This document shows, piece by piece, positions 40,150 through 47,252 of a stretch of 64,000 nucleotides of DNA (position 1 is the stretch's first letter; every line of letters begins with the position of its first letter). Origin of the DNA: Aeromicrobium sp. PE09-221 (GTDB lineage Bacteria; Actinomycetota; Actinomycetes; Propionibacteriales; Nocardioidaceae); assembly GCF_002174305.1 (NCBI RefSeq), contig NZ_MIJB01000009.1, forward strand, positions 220,976-284,975, in the 5' to 3' direction. The notes beneath the pieces are model-generated. The model saw only the letters and a program-made list of their open reading frames with translations, ran no database searches and was not told the DNA's origin. A program made the translations under genes and the position numbers.

Positions 40150-40955
40150 GCGAACCGGTCATGTTGACGATCGCCGGGTCCGACCCGTCCGGAGGGGCCG
40201 GCGTGCAAGCCGATCTCAAGACCGCGACGGCTCTCGGGGTCTACGGCGCCAGCGTCCTCACCGCGCTGACAGCGCAGAACACCACCGGTGTCCGCGGCAT
40301 CCATCCGGTCCCCGCGAGTTTCGTCGGCGAACAGCTCGACGCGGTGCTGGAGGATCTGGATGTCCGGGCGATCAAGATCGGCATGCTCGGCGATGCCGGG
40401 GTGATCGAGACGATCGCATCCCGGCTGGGGGAACGACCCGAGATCCCGCTAGTGCTCGACCCCGTCATGGTCGCCACCTCGGGGGACCGCCTGATCCCCG
40501 AGGACGCGGTCGCGGCGATCGTCGAACTGCTGCTGCCGATCACCGACCTGGCGACTCCCAATCTGCCGGAGACGGCAGTGCTCGCCGGTCGCGACGTCCG
40601 TTCGCCCGATGACTTCGAGGCCGCCGGCCGGGCCGTGATGGCACGTGGCGCACGCCATGTCCTCGTCAAGGGCGGTCATCTCGATGGCGACGAGGTAGTC
40701 GACCTGCTCGTCTCTGCCGACGGCGCGGGCCGGCTGATCAATGCCCGGATCGACACCCCCAATACGCACGGGACCGGTTGCACCTTGTCGGCGGCGGTCG
40801 CTTCGCGCCTGGCCCTCGGCGATCTGATGGCCGACGCCGTGGTGGCCGCCCGTGCCTATCTTCAGCGCGCGATCGTCGCGTCGGTCGATCGGCGGATCGG
40901 CGCCGGGCACGGCCCCGTGGACCACCTGGTCGATTTGAGAGGTGAAGACCGATGA
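40146..40955 (+). CDS. thiD: Hydroxymethylpyrimidine/phosphomethylpyrimidine kinase
   Basis: A 269-residue kinase that phosphorylates HMP twice. It shows TIAGSDPSGGAGVQADLKTA near residues 8-27, IKIGMLGDAGVIE, VLDPVMVATSGDRL and the ribokinase catalytic motif NTHGTGCTLSAAVAS near 205. It overlaps thiE and tenA by four bases each. Confidence 0.94.
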   Translation: MSEPVMLTIAGSDPSGGAGVQADLKTATALGVYGASVLTALTAQNTTGVRGIHPVPASFVGEQLDAVLEDLDVRAIKIGMLGDAGVIETIASRLGERPEIPLVLDPVMVATSGDRLIPEDAVAAIVELLLPITDLATPNLPETAVLAGRDVRSPDDFEAAGRAVMARGARHVLVKGGHLDGDEVVDLLVSADGAGRLINARIDTPNTHGTGCTLSAAVASRLALGDLMADAVVAARAYLQRAIVASVDRRIGAGHGPVDHLVDLRGEDR

Positions 40956-41575
40956 GCTTCAGCGAACGCGCTTGGGTCGAAGCGGCCGATGTGGTCGCGC
41001 AGATCATGGATCACCCCTTCGTCCTGGGGCTCGCCGACGGCACGCTGCCATCCGAGACCTTCGAGCGCTACCTCTGTGATGACGCGCACTATCTCGACCG
41101 ATACGGCCGGGTGCTCGCGATGCTGGCGGTACGCGCGCCCACCACCGCCGATGTCGGGGCGATGGCGGAGTTCGCTGCCGGCGCGGCGGTGGCCGAGCGT
41201 GAGCTGCACGAGACGGTGATCGGCACCACGCTGGCGGGGTCCCTGCCGAGCGCGACCTGCGATGCGTACACCGGATTTCTTTTCGCGGCCGCGACGCAGC
41301 GGCCCGTGAGCGTCGGTCTCGCTGCGGTACTGCCGTGCTTCCGGGTCTATGCGCACGTGGGGGAGTCGCTCGCCGCCGCGGCCCATGCGGACCATCCGTA
41401 TCGGTCGTGGCTCGAGCAGTACGGCGATCCCGGGTTCGCGGAGGCGACGCGGCGCTGCGAGGCCATCGCCGACCGGTGGGCCGAGCTCGATCCGTCGACG
41501 ATCCCGGCCATGCACCAGGCGTACGGCCGGGCGACCCGCTATGAGCTCGCGTTCTGGGAGGCCGCCTGGCGCTGA
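40952..41575 (+). CDS. tenA: TenA-like aminopyrimidine aminohydrolase
   Basis: A 207-residue all-helical protein of the TenA family. The conserved Cys in AVLPCFRVYAHVG near residue 130 and the Asp/Tyr environment (CDDAHYLDRYGR near 42-53) assign it to the TenA_C type that hydrolyses aminopyrimidine from degraded thiamin. Together with ThiM, ThiE and ThiD this makes a salvage operon; thiC and thiG are not in the window. Confidence 0.88.
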   Translation: MSFSERAWVEAADVVAQIMDHPFVLGLADGTLPSETFERYLCDDAHYLDRYGRVLAMLAVRAPTTADVGAMAEFAAGAAVAERELHETVIGTTLAGSLPSATCDAYTGFLFAAATQRPVSVGLAAVLPCFRVYAHVGESLAAAAHADHPYRSWLEQYGDPGFAEATRRCEAIADRWAELDPSTIPAMHQAYGRATRYELAFWEAAWR

Positions 41576-41579
41576 CCGG

Positions 41580-42143
41580 TCAGCGGCGGGTGGCGATGAT
41601 GAGGCTCGCGTCTGGGTCGATGAGCATCTCGACGGCCGCGAAGCGCTCGTCGGTGAGCCACTGCTCGCGGATGGAGTCGACCTGCCCGTCGACGATGGGC
41701 GGCCAGAAGGAGGAGGGCACGAAGTCGTCGAGCACCGCGATCCCGCCGGCTTCGAGCATGTCGGCGAGGACATCGATATCGGCCATGACATCGCGGACGT
41801 CGACGAACAGCAGGGAGAAGGGAGCGAACTCCTCCAAGGCCGACCAGTCACCGGAGAGGACGCGGACGTTCTCGGCATCGCCGAAGATCTCCTGGACGTC
41901 CTCGGCGAGATCGGGGTCGAGTTCGGCGCTGACGATCGAGGCCTCCTTCGGCGCGCCGCTGTGCAACCAGGCCGAACCCACACCGCATCCGGTGCCCAGT
42001 TCGGCGAGGGTGCCGCTGCGGGAGGCTGCCAGGGCGGCGAGCAGGCGTCCGGTCTCGTGACGCGTCGAGGTGATGAACCCCCGCCGCCGGGACAGGTCGA
42101 GGGTCCGGGCGACGAGATCGGGGAGATCGGTGGGTGCGCTCAC
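41580..42143 (-). CDS. Class I SAM-dependent methyltransferase
   Basis: A 187-residue methyltransferase with the SAM-binding motif AELGTGCGVGSAWLHSG near residues 47-63, VSAELDPDLAEDVQEI and LLFVDVRDVMADI, resembling the O-methyltransferase group. GTG 42143 starts VSAPTDLPDLVARTLDLS, which fits the family; an in-frame ATG at 42203 would add 20 residues. Substrate unknown. It converges with tenA, four bases apart. Confidence 0.78.
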   Translation of the reverse strand: MSAPTDLPDLVARTLDLSRRRGFITSTRHETGRLLAALAASRSGTLAELGTGCGVGSAWLHSGAPKEASIVSAELDPDLAEDVQEIFGDAENVRVLSGDWSALEEFAPFSLLFVDVRDVMADIDVLADMLEAGGIAVLDDFVPSSFWPPIVDGQVDSIREQWLTDERFAAVEMLIDPDASLIIATRR

Positions 42144-42227
42144 GTGCTCAGTGTGGCACGGTGACCACGGCATCCGGTCGGTGCCGACCGGCTCGTGAGA
42201 CACGCAGCACAGCGTCTCGCGAAATGC

Positions 42228-42256
42228 TTCACAAAGCCGATCGTGACAGTTAGCAT
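42228..42256 (+). promoter_or_regulatory. Promoter of the small leader unit upstream of leuB
   Basis: TTCACA (42228-42233) and TAGCAT (42251-42256) are separated by exactly 17 nt. The predicted transcription start is at the A of ATG 42263, 6 nt downstream, giving a leaderless mRNA. Confidence 0.6.
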
Positions 42257-42262
42257 GTGAAC

Positions 42263-42310
42263 ATGCGGAAGCAGTTCGTACTCATCGCTTGCCGCGGCAG
42301 GACCTCTTAG
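42263..42310 (+). CDS. 15-residue leaderless leader peptide
   Basis: ATG CGG AAG ... TCT TAG encodes MRKQFVLIACRGRTS. Consecutive Val-Leu-Ile codons precede the Cys-Arg-Gly-Arg codons, whose bases form the first arm of a competing RNA structure. It is not preceded by an RBS but starts at a predicted transcription start. It may sense branched-chain aminoacyl-tRNA or a different signal. Confidence 0.6.
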   Translation: MRKQFVLIACRGRTS

Positions 42311-42360
42311 GGCCACACCTGCCGCGGAGTTTCGGCGTTGGCCCGGCGACTCCGCAGCAG
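42292..42360 (+). promoter_or_regulatory. Mutually exclusive RNA stems (attenuator-like)
   Basis: Segment 1 (42292-42301, CCGCGGCAGG) is exactly complementary to segment 2 (42318-42327). Segment 2 extended (42319-42330) is complementary at 11 of 12 positions to segment 3 (42349-42360). Segment 1 lies inside the leader peptide codons, so ribosome position decides which stem forms. After segment 2 is only a short TTT, so the terminator function is uncertain. Confidence 0.55.
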
Positions 42361-42496
42361 ATGTCCTGACCATGACCTGGTCTCCTCCTCTGTCAGAGCT
42401 CGACCACCTTCGAGCATGTGGCCTGGCGAGTCGTCGGATCGATCCGGATCCCGCTGACTCCCAGCACCCATCCACTCTTCGAAGGAGCACGTCATC

Positions 42497-42583
42497 ATGA
42501 ACCAGCCATTGATCGAATGGGGACCGGCTCACCTGCGCGACGAGGACGTTGCCGAGGTCAGTGACCGCCCCGACGATAACTGA
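42497..42583 (+). CDS. 28-residue small protein of unknown function
   Basis: ATG 42497 to TGA 42581-42583, preceded by GAAGGAG about 9 nt upstream, the strongest RBS in this part of the window. The protein begins MNQPLIEWGPAHLRDED and has an acidic tail ending SDRPDDN. There is no signal peptide. It is not recognisable as a known leader or RiPP precursor, and no modifying enzyme is adjacent. It may be a regulatory small protein expressed through the upstream leader. Confidence 0.5.
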   Translation: MNQPLIEWGPAHLRDEDVAEVSDRPDDN

Positions 42584-42603
42584 TCGACAGCTGAGATACC
42601 GGT

Positions 42604-42633
42604 TTCACATCATGAGACCGGGTCCCGTAGGAT
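42604..42633 (+). promoter_or_regulatory. leuB promoter
   Basis: TTCACA (42604-42609) and TAGGAT (42628-42633) are 18 nt apart, with the leuB ATG (42641) 7 nt beyond the -10 box. leuB thus seems to have its own leaderless promoter, independent of the small unit upstream. Confidence 0.55.
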
Positions 42634-42640
42634 CGCGCCC

Positions 42641-43696
42641 ATGACCACGTTCTCGCTCGCTGTCGTGCCCGGCGACGGCATCGGCCCCGAAGTCACTGCC
42701 CAAGCACTGCGCGTGCTCGGCGTCATCGCCGAGCATCACGATGTCGCCTTCACCTCGACCGAGTACGATCTCGGCGCGCGGCGGTGGCATGCGACGGGTG
42801 AGACGCTGCCCGATTCGGTGCTGGAGGAGATCCGTCAGCACGACGCCATCCTGCTCGGTGCGGTGGGTGATCCGTCGGTGCCGTCAGGCGTCCTCGAGCG
42901 CGGTCTGCTGCTGCGGTTGCGTTTCGAGCTCGACCACTACGTCAACCTGCGGCCGAGCAAGCTGTTCCCCGGTGTGCCCACGCCCCTGGGCGGCCCCGGC
43001 GAGATCGACTTCATCGTCGTCCGCGAGGGCACCGAGGGTCCGTACGTCGGCAACGGCGGTGCGATCCGCGTCGGCACGCCGCACGAGGTCGCGACCGAGG
43101 TCAGCCTCAACACGGCCTTCGGCGTCGAGCGGGTCGTCCGCGATGCCTTCGAGCGCGCCCAGGCACGTCCGCGCAAGAAGCTCACGCTCGTGCACAAGAA
43201 CAATGTGCTCGTGCACGCGGGTCATCTCTGGTCGCGCACCGTCGAGAAGGTCGCTGCCGAGTACCCCGAGATCACGGTGGACTACCTCCACGTCGATGCC
43301 GCCACGATCTTCCTCACCACCGACCCCGGACGCTTCGACGTCATCGTCACCGATAACCTCTTCGGCGACATCCTGACCGACCTGGCCGCTGCTGTGACCG
43401 GTGGTATCGGCCTGGCGGCCAGCGGCAATGTCAACCCCGATCGCACGGCTCCCAGCATGTTCGAGCCCGTCCACGGCTCGGCTCCGGATATCGCGGGCCA
43501 GGGCAAGGCCGACCCGACCGCGGCGATCCTCTCGGCGGCGCTCCTGCTGGACCACCTCGGCCTGCCCGAGGCGGCGGCGGCCGTGACGGACGCGGTCGAG
43601 GCCGATATCGCCGAGCGCAGCGGCACTCGCGGCACCGAGGAGGTGGGAGAGGCCATCGCGTCACGCGTGGCCGCAGCGGTATCGGTGGTCGCCTGA
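42641..43696 (+). CDS. leuB: 3-isopropylmalate dehydrogenase
   Basis: A 351-residue decarboxylating dehydrogenase of leucine synthesis; in organisms with CimA it also oxidises 3-methylmalate for isoleucine. It shows [40 protein letters not shown], the metal/substrate region [20 protein letters not shown] and [18 protein letters not shown], and [19 protein letters not shown]. It is followed by ilvE after a short gap. Confidence 0.95.
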   Translation: MTTFSLAVVPGDGIGPEVTAQALRVLGVIAEHHDVAFTSTEYDLGARRWHATGETLPDSVLEEIRQHDAILLGAVGDPSVPSGVLERGLLLRLRFELDHYVNLRPSKLFPGVPTPLGGPGEIDFIVVREGTEGPYVGNGGAIRVGTPHEVATEVSLNTAFGVERVVRDAFERAQARPRKKLTLVHKNNVLVHAGHLWSRTVEKVAAEYPEITVDYLHVDAATIFLTTDPGRFDVIVTDNLFGDILTDLAAAVTGGIGLAASGNVNPDRTAPSMFEPVHGSAPDIAGQGKADPTAAILSAALLLDHLGLPEAAAAVTDAVEADIAERSGTRGTEEVGEAIASRVAAAVSVVA

Positions 43697-43729
43697 CCCC
43701 GTACCCTCCGATCACCAGAAAGCAGTACC

Positions 43730-44833
43730 GTGACCTCTATGACCTCGCCCACGTTCGCCCCCCGCATCGAACTCTCCGATCACGCGCGCGGGGAAGCCGA
43801 ACGTATCGGCATCCTCGCCAATCCCGGCTTCGGCAACCACTTCACCGACCACATGTTCCTGGCCGAGTGGACCCCGGCCGAGGACTGGCACGACCCTCGT
43901 GTCGTGCCATACGGGCCCTTGCAGCTCGATCCCGCCACCGCCGTCCTGCACTACGCCCAAGAGATCTTCGAAGGCCTCAAGGCCTACAGCCAGGCCGACG
44001 GATCGGTGTGGCTGTTCCGCCCCGAGGCCAACGGTGAGCGCCTCCAGCGGTCGGCGCGACGGCTCGCGCTGCCTGAGCTGCCGCTCGACTGGTTCCTCGG
44101 CTCGATCCGCGCGCTGGTCGAGACCGATCGCGCTTGGGTGCCGTCCGGGGAGGAGAAGAGCCTCTACCTGCGCCCGTTCATGTTCGCCTCGGAGGTCTTC
44201 CTCGGGGTGCGGCCCAGCCAGCACGTCACCTACTCGGTCATCGCCTCGCCGGCCGGCGCCTACTTCACCGGAGGCATCAAGCCCGTCTCGATCTGGCTCT
44301 CCGAGGAGTTCAGCCGCGCGGGCGCGGGCGGAACCGGTGCCGCCAAGTGCGGTGGCAACTACGCCGCCAGCCTGCTGCCGCAGCAGGAGGCGGCCGCCCA
44401 CGGATGCGCCCAGGTTGCCTTCCTCGACGCCGTCGAGCACCGCTGGATCGAGGAGCTCGGCGGCATGAACCTGTACTTCGTGCACGCGGATGGGTCGATC
44501 GTCACGCCGGAACTGAGTGGCTCCATCCTCGAAGGAGTCACCCGCGACTCGATCCTGCAACTCGCCCGCGATCTCGGACATGAGGTCGTCGAGCGCAGGG
44601 TCAGCATCGACGAATGGCGTGAGGGTGTCGCCGGCGGCACGATCACCGAGGTCTTCGCCTGCGGCACCGCCGCGGTCATCACTCCCGTCGGCACGCTGAA
44701 GTGGAACGGCGGCGAGGTCACGTCCGGCGACGGCGAGCTCGGCAAGGTCACCGGAGCGATCCGGCAGGCCCTCGTCGACATCCAGTACGGCCGCGCTCGT
44801 GACGAGCACGGCTGGATGACCCGCCTGATCTGA
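43730..44833 (+). CDS. ilvE: Branched-chain aminotransferase
   Basis: A 367-residue fold-type IV PLP enzyme catalysing the last step for Val, Leu and Ile. It shows LHYAQEIFEGLKAYSQADGS, YLRPFMFASEVFLGVRPSQH, the PLP lysine in GTGAAKCGGNYAASLLPQQE near residue 206 and ITEVFACGTAAVITPVG. GTG 43730 is used; ATG 43739 is an alternative. Adjacent to leuB in a probable operon. Confidence 0.94.
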   Translation: MTSMTSPTFAPRIELSDHARGEAERIGILANPGFGNHFTDHMFLAEWTPAEDWHDPRVVPYGPLQLDPATAVLHYAQEIFEGLKAYSQADGSVWLFRPEANGERLQRSARRLALPELPLDWFLGSIRALVETDRAWVPSGEEKSLYLRPFMFASEVFLGVRPSQHVTYSVIASPAGAYFTGGIKPVSIWLSEEFSRAGAGGTGAAKCGGNYAASLLPQQEAAAHGCAQVAFLDAVEHRWIEELGGMNLYFVHADGSIVTPELSGSILEGVTRDSILQLARDLGHEVVERRVSIDEWREGVAGGTITEVFACGTAAVITPVGTLKWNGGEVTSGDGELGKVTGAIRQALVDIQYGRARDEHGWMTRLI

Positions 44834-44922
44834 TCGCGTCACATCGCGGCGGTCTTCCCTCAAGGTGGCCGACGCGAACACGCTTCCGGTTACCCGCCGG
44901 TCCGTCGCGTCCAGGTGATTGG

Positions 44923-46374
44923 ATGGACGTCATGGACTCCTCCACGCGCAGCGAGCACGATCTCATCGGCGACCGTGAGGTCCCGGCCGACGTCTATTGG
45001 GGAGTGCACACGCTTCGTGCGCTGGAGAACTTCCCGATCACGGGCATCCCGATCGAGGGCAGTCCCTATCTGGTCGAGGCGCTGGTCTGCGTCAAGGAGG
45101 CCGCCGCGACCGCCAATCACGAGCTGGGCCTGCTCGACGACAAGCGATTCGAGGCGATCCGCGATGCCTGCGAGCAGATTCGTGAGGGGGCCTTGCACGA
45201 TCAGTTCGTCGTCGACGTCATCCAGGGTGGTGCAGGCACCTCGACGAATATGAACGCCAACGAGGTGATCGCTAATCTCGCGCTGGAGAATCTCGGTCAC
45301 CCCAAGGGCGACTACACGCGTCTGCACCCCAATGAGCACGTCAATCTGAGCCAGTCGACTAATGACGTCTACCCGACGGCGATCAAGATCGCCATCATCA
45401 TGGCCACGAAGTCGCTGCTGGAGGCGATGGCCGTGCTCGAGGAGTCCTTCGCCCGCAAGGCCGATGAGTTCCGTGACGTGCTCAAGATGGGCCGGACCCA
45501 GCTGCAGGACGCGGTGCCCATGACCCTGGGCCAGGAGTTCCGCACCTACAGCCTGATGATCGGCGAGGACCGGGCCCGGCTGGGCGAGGCAGTGATGCTC
45601 CTGCACGAGATCAACCTCGGTGCCACGGCGATCGGCACCCAGCTCAACTCCCCTGCGGGTTATGTCCAGTCCGCGTGTCGGCATCTGGCGGAGATCACTC
45701 ACCTGCCCCTCGTGCCCGCGGTCGATCTGATCGAGGCCACGCAGGACTGCGGCGCGTTCGTGCAGCTGTCGGGCACGCTCAAGCGCGTGGCCGTCAAGCT
45801 GTCCAAGATCTGCAACGATCTGCGGTTGCTGTCCTCGGGCCCGCGCGCCGGCTTGAATGAGATCAACCTGCCCGCGGTGCAGGCGGGGTCGAGCATCATG
45901 CCGGGCAAGGTCAATCCGGTGATCCCCGAGGCGGTCAACCAGGTCGCCTTCCAGATCATCGGGCACGATGTCACGGTCTCCTTGGCCGCGGAGAGCGGCC
46001 AACTCCAGCTGAACGCCTTCGAGCCGGTCATCTGCTATTCACTGTCAGCCGGCCTGTCGCGCTTGCGCGAGGCGATCCTGGTGCTCGCCGGCCGCTGCGT
46101 GGACGGCATCACCGCCAATCGCGAGCTGTTGCGCGCGGAGGTGGAGAACTCCATCGGGCTCGTGACGGCGCTCAACCCGTATATCGGCTACGCGGCGGCC
46201 ACCGAGGTCGCGAAGGAGGCCCTCGCGACCGGTCGCGGTGTGGCCGAGCTCATCCTGGAGCGCGAGCTTCTGCCGCCGGAGACGTTGGAGAAGATCCTGC
46301 AGCCGGAGTCCCTCGCCAATCTCGCGCCCCGGCCTGAGCCGCCCCACGTCGCCGACGACATCAGCACCGTCTGA
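44923..46374 (+). CDS. aspA: Aspartate ammonia-lyase
   Basis: A 483-residue class II fumarase/aspartase superfamily enzyme. It shows EHDLIGDREVPADVYWGVHT, GGAGTSTNMNANEVIANLA, and the signature AGSSIMPGKVNPVIPEAVNQ near residues 325-344. The superfamily covers aspartase and fumarase; the N-terminal SEHDLIG and TNMNANEVI with ALENLG fit aspartase. ATG 44923 or 44932 may be the start. It lies between ilvE and cimA but is probably independent. Confidence 0.88.
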   Translation: MDVMDSSTRSEHDLIGDREVPADVYWGVHTLRALENFPITGIPIEGSPYLVEALVCVKEAAATANHELGLLDDKRFEAIRDACEQIREGALHDQFVVDVIQGGAGTSTNMNANEVIANLALENLGHPKGDYTRLHPNEHVNLSQSTNDVYPTAIKIAIIMATKSLLEAMAVLEESFARKADEFRDVLKMGRTQLQDAVPMTLGQEFRTYSLMIGEDRARLGEAVMLLHEINLGATAIGTQLNSPAGYVQSACRHLAEITHLPLVPAVDLIEATQDCGAFVQLSGTLKRVAVKLSKICNDLRLLSSGPRAGLNEINLPAVQAGSSIMPGKVNPVIPEAVNQVAFQIIGHDVTVSLAAESGQLQLNAFEPVICYSLSAGLSRLREAILVLAGRCVDGITANRELLRAEVENSIGLVTALNPYIGYAAATEVAKEALATGRGVAELILERELLPPETLEKILQPESLANLAPRPEPPHVADDISTV

Positions 46375-46411
46375 CCCCAACGCAGCAGTAGCTGGTCACC
46401 AGGGGAGAGGG

Positions 46412-47101
46412 TCAGGCGAAGAGGATCGCCGGATCGTCTACCAGGGTCACATCGAGCTCGTGGGCGACATCGTCGTAGCTGATCTCGACCCGGATCCGGC
46501 GTTCGGTGCCGATCTCCGCGGCCTGCGGGTCGCCCAGGCCGAAGGCGATATCGCGCAGCGTGATGACCGCGGGACCGACCGGATCCATCTGGGGCCACTC
46601 CGCCAGCAGGCGGTGGGTCAGCCCGCTGGTGACGGCTCCGCACATCGCCGGATCGGCACCCTCGGGCACCGTGACGCACAGCTCCGGCAGACCGAAGGAC
46701 TCCAGTCCGCGGCTGCCGATCGCTCCGCGATCGGCCACCTCGTAGTGCACCATGACCCAGGCATCGGAGTGGGCGAGGCTCAGCTCGTCAACTGGGGGCT
46801 CCACCAGTCGAGGAATGGCGAGATCGACCACGACCCCGTCGTTCTCGGCCGCCAGCGTCAGCGCGGCCGCGCGCGTACGCAGATGGGTCTCGCCGGCATC
46901 GGCCAGCGGCACCGAGCGCAGCAGGAGCTGCGCGTGTTGGCGTTCTCGCCACATCGCCAGCAGTTGCTGATTGGTGCCATTGCGTCGCAGAAGGGGCTCG
47001 AGGCCCGTCGGCAGGGGATCATCGCGCTCGAGTGGTGAGGTCGTGACCACGGCGTACATGACGTCGACCTGTCCGGGGCGTGGGACTGCTGTGGTGCTCA
47101 T
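46412..47101 (-). CDS. Protein of unknown function
   Basis: A 229-residue soluble protein, ATG at 47101. It contains PLPTGLEPLLRRNGTNQQLL, HAQLLLRSVPLADAGETHLR, ARAAALTLAAENDGVVVDLA and a C-terminal acidic domain (EIGTERRIRVEISYDDVAHE). No family or catalytic motif was recognised. It is transcribed away from the cimA leader, from a compact divergent region. Confidence 0.7.
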   Translation of the reverse strand: MSTTAVPRPGQVDVMYAVVTTSPLERDDPLPTGLEPLLRRNGTNQQLLAMWRERQHAQLLLRSVPLADAGETHLRTRAAALTLAAENDGVVVDLAIPRLVEPPVDELSLAHSDAWVMVHYEVADRGAIGSRGLESFGLPELCVTVPEGADPAMCGAVTSGLTHRLLAEWPQMDPVGPAVITLRDIAFGLGDPQAAEIGTERRIRVEISYDDVAHELDVTLVDDPAILFA

Positions 47102-47114
47102 CGTCGCGCCAGTC

Positions 47115-47120
47115 TATGCT
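47115..47120 (+). promoter_or_regulatory. -10 box of the cimA leader transcript
   Basis: TATGCT lies 7 nt before GTG 47128. An ATG inside this box (47116) is in frame with the peptide, but cannot be used by a transcript from here. The -35 region is weak (TGGTGC 17 nt upstream). Confidence 0.5.
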
Positions 47121-47127
47121 GGTGCCC

Positions 47128-47157
47128 GTGACCAACGTCTCGATCATCATCGCCTAG
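47128..47157 (+). CDS. cimA leader peptide (attenuation)
   Basis: GTG starts a nine-residue peptide, MTNVSIIIA, with three consecutive Ile codons (ATC ATC ATC) just before the last Ala and TAG. An isoleucine-rich peptide before the first dedicated gene of citramalate-dependent isoleucine synthesis fits ribosome-mediated attenuation by Ile-tRNA. The layout parallels the ilvB leader exactly. Confidence 0.8.
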   Translation: MTNVSIIIA

Positions 47158-47211
47158 CGCGTCGACACCATCCCCGTCGACGCGCAGCCTCCCGTATCGG
47201 GGGGCTTTTTT
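47157..47211 (+). terminator. Hairpin and intrinsic attenuator terminator before cimA
   Basis: Hairpin 1 is a perfect 10-bp stem (47157-47166 with 47176-47185) that starts at the G of the leader stop codon. The terminator follows: GCCTCCC (47187-47193) with GGGGGGC (47199-47205), then six T (47206-47211). Confidence 0.8.
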
Positions 47212-47252
47212 GTTGGCCGCGCACCCGTCAGAAGCGAAGGACCGAAGGAACG

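Larger units (their letters stand above)
42144..42640. other. 497-nt gap before leuB, holding a small leader and mini-ORF unit
   Basis: No conventional gene fits this gap. It contains in order a promoter (42228-42256), a leaderless 15-codon ORF (42263-42310), competing RNA stems (42292-42360), a 42-codon frame (42372-42500) of doubtful status, a 28-codon ORF with a strong RBS (42497-42583), and the leuB promoter (42604-42633). Each supported part is listed separately. Confidence 0.6.

Noticed and set aside
42497..42583. The 28-residue ORF as a RiPP precursor
   Set aside because: No maturase, protease or transporter gene is adjacent; the neighbours are a methyltransferase of O-methyltransferase type and leuB. 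The idea is not supported by context.
47116..47157. A 13-residue version of the cimA leader from ATG 47116
   Set aside because: The ATG is part of the TATGCT -10 box, so a transcript from that promoter would not contain it; GTG 47128 is preferred.
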